From Glandiceps talaboti (lineage: Eukaryota; Hemichordata; Enteropneusta; Spengelidae): DNA of 64,000 nucleotides. Shown piece by piece: positions 60,132 through 64,000 of this stretch. The position numbers and the translations under genes were made by a program. The notes below the pieces were generated by a model, which saw only the letters and a list, made by a program, of their open reading frames with translations, did no database searches and was not told where the DNA came from. Every line of letters starts with the position of its first letter. The stretch's first letter is position 1. Location: the NCBI RefSeq assembly GCF_964340395.1, contig NC_135556.1, positions 2,511,001 through 2,575,000 of the forward strand, given 5' to 3'.

Positions 60132-63100
60132 GAAATAGCTTGTGGCTATGCCTGCTTTAAGTGAGACATATTTTATTTTAATGTCTTGAAATGGATATTG
60201 ACCCAGTCTATTAATGAAACTGTTGAAGGTTGTGGGAACAGCATACATAGGAACATCCATATATAATATATCCCCCCAGTTTTTCAAATTTTCATACCTG
60301 CTTGTATTACCTAGACTACAGACTTTGCTAACTGGCCAGACAATGTCATTAGTCAAGTCAGTATGTTGACTGTTTAAATGTTGAGTCAGATAGCCAAATC
60401 TCTGCATTAATGTTAACAGGACCTGTAATTCATTTTAATATGCCTTTTCTTTGTCTCCATCTGTCTAGGTAAGGCTGTGCTACCATTTTATCTGCCAGTC
60501 TTCTTCACCCAGCTGGGCCTTTCTGCTGTCCACATTGGTATCATCTTTGGTATTGAACCCTTTATAGGGTTTGTAGGCAAGCCTTTATGGGGTATCATAG
60601 CGGACAAATACAACAAACATAAGCTTATTCTACTCACAGCCATGATAGGGGCTATGATGTTCACAATGGCATGCAGATTTATACCACCATATAAGTATCA
60701 CATGGAGAATATAAACAAGCTGGGCAACCAATCTATGTGCAATACATCTATAGGTGTCAGTGTGGAGCAAAGTATTGACCCTGGTACTATTGTTACAGTT
60801 TTAAACAAATCAATCATCCAAAGGGATGTTTCATGGACAGCTGCTAAGATTTTATGTGATTCCTGTTGTGTTCCTAAACCTGCCCAGATACCATTTGATG
60901 AAAACATTCTTCAAGAATGTAATCAAATGTCAAAATACTGGAATTGTAAGACTTGTCTTCCTCCTCAAGGTTTACAATGTAACAGGACTAACAACACAGA
61001 AACAAACTCAACTTTAAATCAACAAAACTGTAGCAGCAGTACGCTTGAAGATCTAGTTAGATTTATTATAACACCACATTCCACAGTGCCTCAAAACTCC
61101 ACACAGGCAAGAACACTCTGTCCAGAGGTATGTACCTTTGGAGGAAAGAAAGAGCTATTTCAGTGTGATTGCCCAAGTGTTGTTGGGGTTGAGCCATCCC
61201 TTCCAGTGGCTTACAGCAATGTACCAATTGAACCATCAGATTTATACCTGTCTTATTTGGCCAATGAAACAGATGTGTGCAATATTACAGAACCTGTGCA
61301 ACTTGTATCTGGTAACCAATCAATTTCATTTTGGCTCAGCATAATGTTAACTCAACTTTCAGCTGTATTTGGCTGTATTGTATTTCCTATTTTAGACATG
61401 ACTGTGTATGAATTACTTGGTGATAATCGTGGTGACTATGGAAAACAGCGATTATGGGGAGCATTTGGATTTGGAGTTTTTGCTTTCATATCTGGTCTCA
61501 TGATGGATGTTTTCAGCGGTGACTTCACTGCCAGTGAGAAGAACTATGACTCGGCTTTTGCTATGTACATCATTCTTGTTATCATTGCAGCAGTCATTGC
61601 AACTCAACTGCAGATACCAACACAGCAGGTACCACAGTCACTATTCAGTAGTCTGAGCCTTCTACTACGCCAGCCAGATATCCTGGCATTCTTGCTTCTA
61701 GTTTTAGTAATGGGATTGTGTATGGGTGTTATTATGGTGTTTCTATTTGTGTTTCTGCAAGAGATGGGTGCCCCACAAGTTCTCATGGGGTTAAGTTTAA
61801 CAGTCACATGCATTGCTGAAGCTCCATTTCTCTTTTTCTCGGGGCATCTTATCAAACGTTTTGGACACAAGGGAGTATTCTATTTGGTACTTTTAAGTTA
61901 CATTATTCGATTCCTAGGATATTCCTTCATCACTAATCCATGGATGGTCCTACCTCTGGAATTACTACATGGAATCACTTTTGGGGCAATGTATGCTGCA
62001 GTCACATCCTACGCTAGTATTATCGCACCCCCTGGAATGGCACTCACAGTGCAGGCATTGGTACAAGCCTGCTTAATGGGAGCTGGTGAGTAGAATATTT
62101 AACCACCATGTTATATAACATATTCTTACCAATACTGAACATTGTCTACATAATGGGTCACATTCAAATAGTGTTTTATTTAGGCAGGATTGGAAAAAGT
62201 TTGAACACAGCTACATAAAATGTATTTCCTGTACTGAAAATTTCAGTCATTATGTACCTAACTGCATATGTTTATATTTGTACAAAAACACAAATGAAAA
62301 TTACAAATGACATAAATGAACATGATAACATTAAAGAAAATAAAGTATTTCAAATTTAGTTTGTTGGTTTCCAGTATAGTAGCTTAGCCATGATGATAAA
62401 CTATACCAAGTATATATAAGCTATAAAAAGTATTTCACTTCGGATTAGTTACACTTCAGTGTAAATGGAATCAAACGTGCCTTCTTGAGCTATTTACTGT
62501 ACTGTGTGCAAACATTCCATCAAGTTTGATGTCCCTTTGAAAGCTTGTGTATCAGACTTGGAAAGTAAAAGTCTCCAGCTGTACTCGATGTTATTGACAC
62601 TTCTCGTCTTACTGTTATTCAGTTTGAATCTCTCAAAAATTACCATCCTTTTACACAACAGTTAAGACATGAATATGATTTGAAATGAGACTTTGTGATT
62701 GGTCAACAGTCAAGTAGACATGATTAAGATTTGAAATGAAACTTTGTGATTGGTCAACAGTCAAGTAGACATGATTAAGATTTGAAATAAGACTTTATGA
62801 TTGGTCAACAGTCAAGAAGACATGATTAAGATTTGAAATGAGACTTTGTGATTGGTCAACTGTCAAGTAGACATGATTAAGATTTGAAATGAGACTTTGT
62901 GATTGGTCAACAGTCAAGTAGACATGATTAAGATTTGAAGTAAGACTTTGTGATTGGTCAACAATCAAGTAGACATGATTAAGATTTGAAATAAGACTTT
63001 GTGATTGGTCAACAGTCAAGTAGACATGATTAAGATTTGAAATAAGACTTTGTGATTTGTTTTTGTCTAGGTAAAGGTCTGGGAGGATTGCTAGGAGGTA

Positions 63101-63318
63101 TAGTATACAAGTGCTACAGTGGCAAAGTTCTATTCCGTAGCTGTTCTGGCTTGTGTTTTATCACTGGTTTATTGTATTGGATTGTACAGTTCTGTGTTGT
63201 ACATCGTACGCCATTCTACAGTAAATTTAGAACCAGAAATGAATCCGTCTCTTTGCAAGGTAAGAAACCATTTAATTTACAGTTATTAAATCCAGCTCAA
63301 AATGACAAACAGTGTTGA
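48721..63318 (+). CDS. MFSD6: MFSD6-like major facilitator superfamily transporter, 3 exons seen
   Basis: Exon 48721-48965 carries 5' UTR and the start codon at 48899 (MVKCEVNKTFLPIKAVYFFY). Exon 60469-62085 joins in phase 1 to read SGKAVLPFYLPVFFTQLGL. Exon 63071 onward reads GKGLGGLLGGIVYKCY. To the stop at 63318 this gives 643 residues. Features: motif-A-like GKPLWGIIADKYNKHK after TM2; a long extracellular or lumenal loop (about residues 95-295) with many cysteines and about ten N-glycosylation sequons; then RGDYGKQRLWGAFGFG and the remaining helices with GYSFITNPWMVLP and HGITFGAMYAAVTSYAS. The long Cys-rich loop and these helices are typical of MFSD6 (MMR2-like) proteins; the substrate is unknown. 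A strong donor (CAAG|GTAAGA) at 63260 suggests the last exon may instead splice onward. Two short upstream ORFs precede the start codon. Confidence 0.85.
49043..49680. mobile_element. MITE-like element copy 2, downstream of MFSD6-like exon 1, with 3' tandem expansion
   Basis: Inverted ends ACCCCATGACATGTG and CACATGTCATGGAGT, then the same order as copy 1 (CATTTGCATATCATTTGC, GCAGGTATGCAA, GCACGGCAGTGC). Its final part is expanded into about five ~60-bp units of ACCACTAGTGT and GTGCAAGTAATCTCTAGTAC. Same orientation as copy 1. Confidence 0.6.
49929..50532. repeat. 27-bp minisatellite, open in several frames on both strands
   Basis: About 22 units of CTATGTATGGTCCATGTATA plus TTTGAAA. Because the period is divisible by three and the unit lacks stops in several frames, ORFs of 202-231 codons occur in two frames on each strand. 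None has signal, promoter context or a known domain. Confidence 0.97.
50975..53150 (+). repeat. Dispersed repeat family A, copy split by a LINE
   Basis: It starts ACCGATTGCCATGATATTTG and ends TTGTGCTACAATGCCATTGG, the same borders as 5377-7048. About seven CCTAGCAACAAGACC monomers precede the LINE. The interrupted monomer resumes at CAGGGGTAAATAGA near 53005. Confidence 0.87.
51791..53004 (-). mobile_element. 5'-truncated RTE-like non-LTR retrotransposon with YADD and embedded zinc finger
   Basis: On the minus strand a ~330-codon frame (53004 to 52057) starts within the RT palm: VHQGSAFSPLLFAVVVD, then LLYADDLVLMAES with the catalytic YADD. It continues with a Cys/His cluster CGICHRRVMRNSILCTKC...WIHGRC and the RT C-terminal region (FCYLGDTLDGAGGSD, PVITYAAETW). 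A stop at 52055 fits loss of one base; the next frame resumes VLRKDEGEGVKRAW and ends DFN, followed at once by a (TGA)n tail. The very short 3' UTR with a trinucleotide tail is typical of RTE elements. A young copy with one evident frameshift, inactive because 5'-truncated. Confidence 0.9.
53150..53383. other. Unannotated intronic sequence
   Basis: No recognisable feature. Confidence 0.4.
53384..53795. repeat. 59-bp minisatellite
   Basis: About seven units with ATAACTTACTTGTAATATCA and ATCACCTGTGTTAGGTA. The first unit has a CAAT insertion. CAGTATCGCATC versus CAGTATTGTATC differences look like CpG decay. Confidence 0.95.
53796..54492. other. AT-rich intronic sequence
   Basis: Includes a G-rich run (GGTGGGGGGAGGGGGGGGG) near 54089 that could form unusual structure; otherwise nothing recognised. 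Confidence 0.45.
54493..55470 (+). repeat. Dispersed repeat family B, full-looking copy
   Basis: Head AGTCCCCGCCGGACGAAGCC with (CCGT)n, then about four ~150-bp monomers (GATACGATCCAATATGGCC, CCATAACTCAGACATG), a poly-C run, and the tail CCATACCCGACCCATTC to CTCAATGACTTGTT shared with the copy at the left edge. Part of the tail (AGGCATGTCCCATGTCCAA) is duplicated here. Confidence 0.85.
55471..56362. other. AT-rich intronic sequence
   Basis: No coding signal; a 69-codon minus-strand ORF at 55957-56166 is unsupported. Confidence 0.45.
56363..59902. repeat. 60-bp minisatellite with an internal AT microsatellite
   Basis: About 59 units containing GATTTATGTGAATACAAGCT, ACATTGTCTATGGAGAATAC and TACAGTATATATATATAATA. 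The AT run varies per unit and is expanded to ~85 bp at 56764-56850. GAATACAAG, GAATGCAAG, CAATGCAAG and CAATACAAG variants occur in runs. Long ORFs on both strands (up to 286 codons) are produced by the 60-bp period. Confidence 0.98.
59965..60128. repeat. (CA)n microsatellite
   Basis: An impure ACACAC/ATGC part followed by about 70 bp of pure CA. It lies 340 bp before MFSD6-like exon 2. Confidence 0.96.
60469..62085 (+). CDS. MFSD6: MFSD6-like exon 2 (most of the transporter)
   Basis: One 1617-nt exon with no internal stop, preceded by a pyrimidine-rich tract ending CTGTCTAG and followed by GGAGCTG|GTGAGT. It holds about ten predicted membrane segments and the whole Cys-rich glycosylated loop. 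The motifs GIEPFIGFVGKPLWG near the start and APPGMALTVQALVQACLMGAG at the end are landmarks of the family. The ORF can be drawn from the internal GTG at 60477, but splice phase and the match across the junction show it is an internal exon. Confidence 0.92.
62086..62650. other. MFSD6-like intron, left part
   Basis: AT-rich; nothing recognised. Confidence 0.45.
62655..63058. repeat. 51-bp minisatellite ending at the MFSD6-like exon 3 acceptor
   Basis: About eight units with GACATGATTAAGATTTGAAA and CTTTGTGATTGGTCAACAGT. Each unit carries ATTGG (inverted CCAAT) and the last is cut off at GACTTTGTGATT, merging into the TTTGTTTTTGTCTAG acceptor. Confidence 0.96.
63071..63318 (+). CDS. MFSD6: MFSD6-like exon 3 (last helices, possible C-terminus)
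   Basis: Acceptor TTTTTGTCTAG at 63070. The exon encodes a glycine-rich helix start (GKGLGGLLGG), then a hydrophobic segment CSGLCFITGLLYWIVQFCVV. If unspliced it ends with a hydrophilic tail and stop at 63316-63318. If the consensus donor after 63259 is used the frame continues in an exon beyond the window. The coding match up to about 63215 is firm; the end is not. Confidence 0.7.
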
Positions 63319-63435
63319 CAATGCTAGAGGAGACTGTACATATTGAATTGTTATTATGTCATATCACGTTACCAGTGCATTCATCAACCAAAAGAGTTCT
63401 GTTAGGGGAACAATGTCACTATCAAGTGCATCATA

Positions 63436-63931
63436 AATGTGATACTAGTGATTACTAGTAAAGACAATTCACTATGGTGTTAGTGAAGACTAGTGATTAC
63501 TAGTAAAGACAATTCACTATGGTGTTAGTGAAGACTAGTGATTACTAGTAAAGACAATTCACTATGGTGTTAGTGAAGACTAGTGATTACTAGTAAAGAC
63601 AATTCACTATGGTGTTAGTGAAGACGAGTGATTACTAGTAAAGACAACTCACTATGGTGTTAGTGAAGACTAGTGATTACTAGTAAAGACAACTCACTAT
63701 GGTGTTAGTGAAGACTAGTGATTACTAGTAAAGACAATTCACTATGGTGTTAGTGAAGACTAGTGATTACTAGTAAAGACAATTCACTATGGTGTTAGTG
63801 AAGACTAGTGATTACTAGTAAAGACAATTCACTATGGTGTTAGTTAAGACTAGTGATTACTAGTAAAGACAATTCACTATGGTGTTAGTTAAGACTAGTG
63901 ATTACTAGTAAAGACAACTCACTATGGTGTT
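63436..63931. repeat. 45-bp minisatellite with palindromic core
   Basis: About 11 units of GTGTTAGTGAAGACTAGTGA and TTACTAGTAAAGACAATTC. Each unit holds two ACTAGT palindromes separated by GATT. It lies within 120 bp of the possible end of the MFSD6-like coding region. Confidence 0.96.
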
Positions 63932-64000
63932 AGTGATTGAAGCATTATGGATATACATTGTATGTGTTTGATATTCTCAGTGTAGATTATTTTGTTGTAA

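Overview
The window is a piece of an animal nuclear genome, probably from a marine invertebrate bilaterian. It is AT-rich, its genes are split by GT-AG introns, and the DNA between exons is dominated by tandem repeats, microsatellites and decayed non-LTR retrotransposons. The phylum cannot be settled from the sequence alone. No bacterial, plasmid, phage or CRISPR feature is supported.

Three protein-coding genes can be assembled exon by exon with matching splice phases. (1) MCMDC2, + strand, 4408-35724: 18 exons with a continuous frame of 607 codons plus stop. The first ~70-80 residues are missing and probably lie upstream of the window or in an unrecognised exon. It encodes a divergent MCM-fold protein with a CxxxxC...CxxC zinc ribbon and degenerate Walker A and B sites. 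(2) EMC7, - strand, 43797-40353: four exons, complete at 219 aa, with signal peptide, lumenal beta-domain, one membrane helix and a Lys-rich cytosolic tail. (3) An MFSD6-like major facilitator, + strand, with its start codon at 48899, a large exon at 60469-62085 and a further exon at 63071. MCMDC2 and EMC7 are tail to tail. EMC7 and the MFSD6-like gene are head to head.

Layout: 1-1174 tandem-monomer dispersed repeat (family B); 2150-3355 decayed LINE; 3355-7048 family A dispersed repeat, microsatellites and the first two recognised MCMDC2 exons; 7117-12385 MCMDC2 exons 3-9 with a 28/31-bp minisatellite; 12386-26564 one giant intron holding a TTAA-flanked foldback element and an 11.7-kb satellite of 34-bp units; 26565-35724 the remaining MCMDC2 exons with a CpG-richer island of foldback elements at 29.2-31.5 kb; 36.8-38.5 kb a 54/55-bp array; 39.2-40.1 kb a triplicated compound microsatellite; 40.35-43.8 kb EMC7; 45.3-47.2 kb two abutting minisatellites; 48-50.5 kb MFSD6-like exon 1 flanked by two copies of one element, then a 27-bp array; 51-53.2 kb family A carrying an inserted RTE-like LINE; 54.5-55.5 kb family B; 56.4-59.9 kb a 60-bp array; 60.5-63.3 kb MFSD6-like exons 2-3; 63.4-63.9 kb a 45-bp array.

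The genes have no evident joint pathway: meiotic recombination (MCMDC2), ER membrane-protein insertion (EMC7) and membrane transport (MFSD6-like). The most unusual aspect is the number of unrelated minisatellite families, more than a dozen, several touching splice sites or splitting a gene. The large satellite also shows higher-order internal duplications. Copy numbers are estimated as array length divided by unit length.
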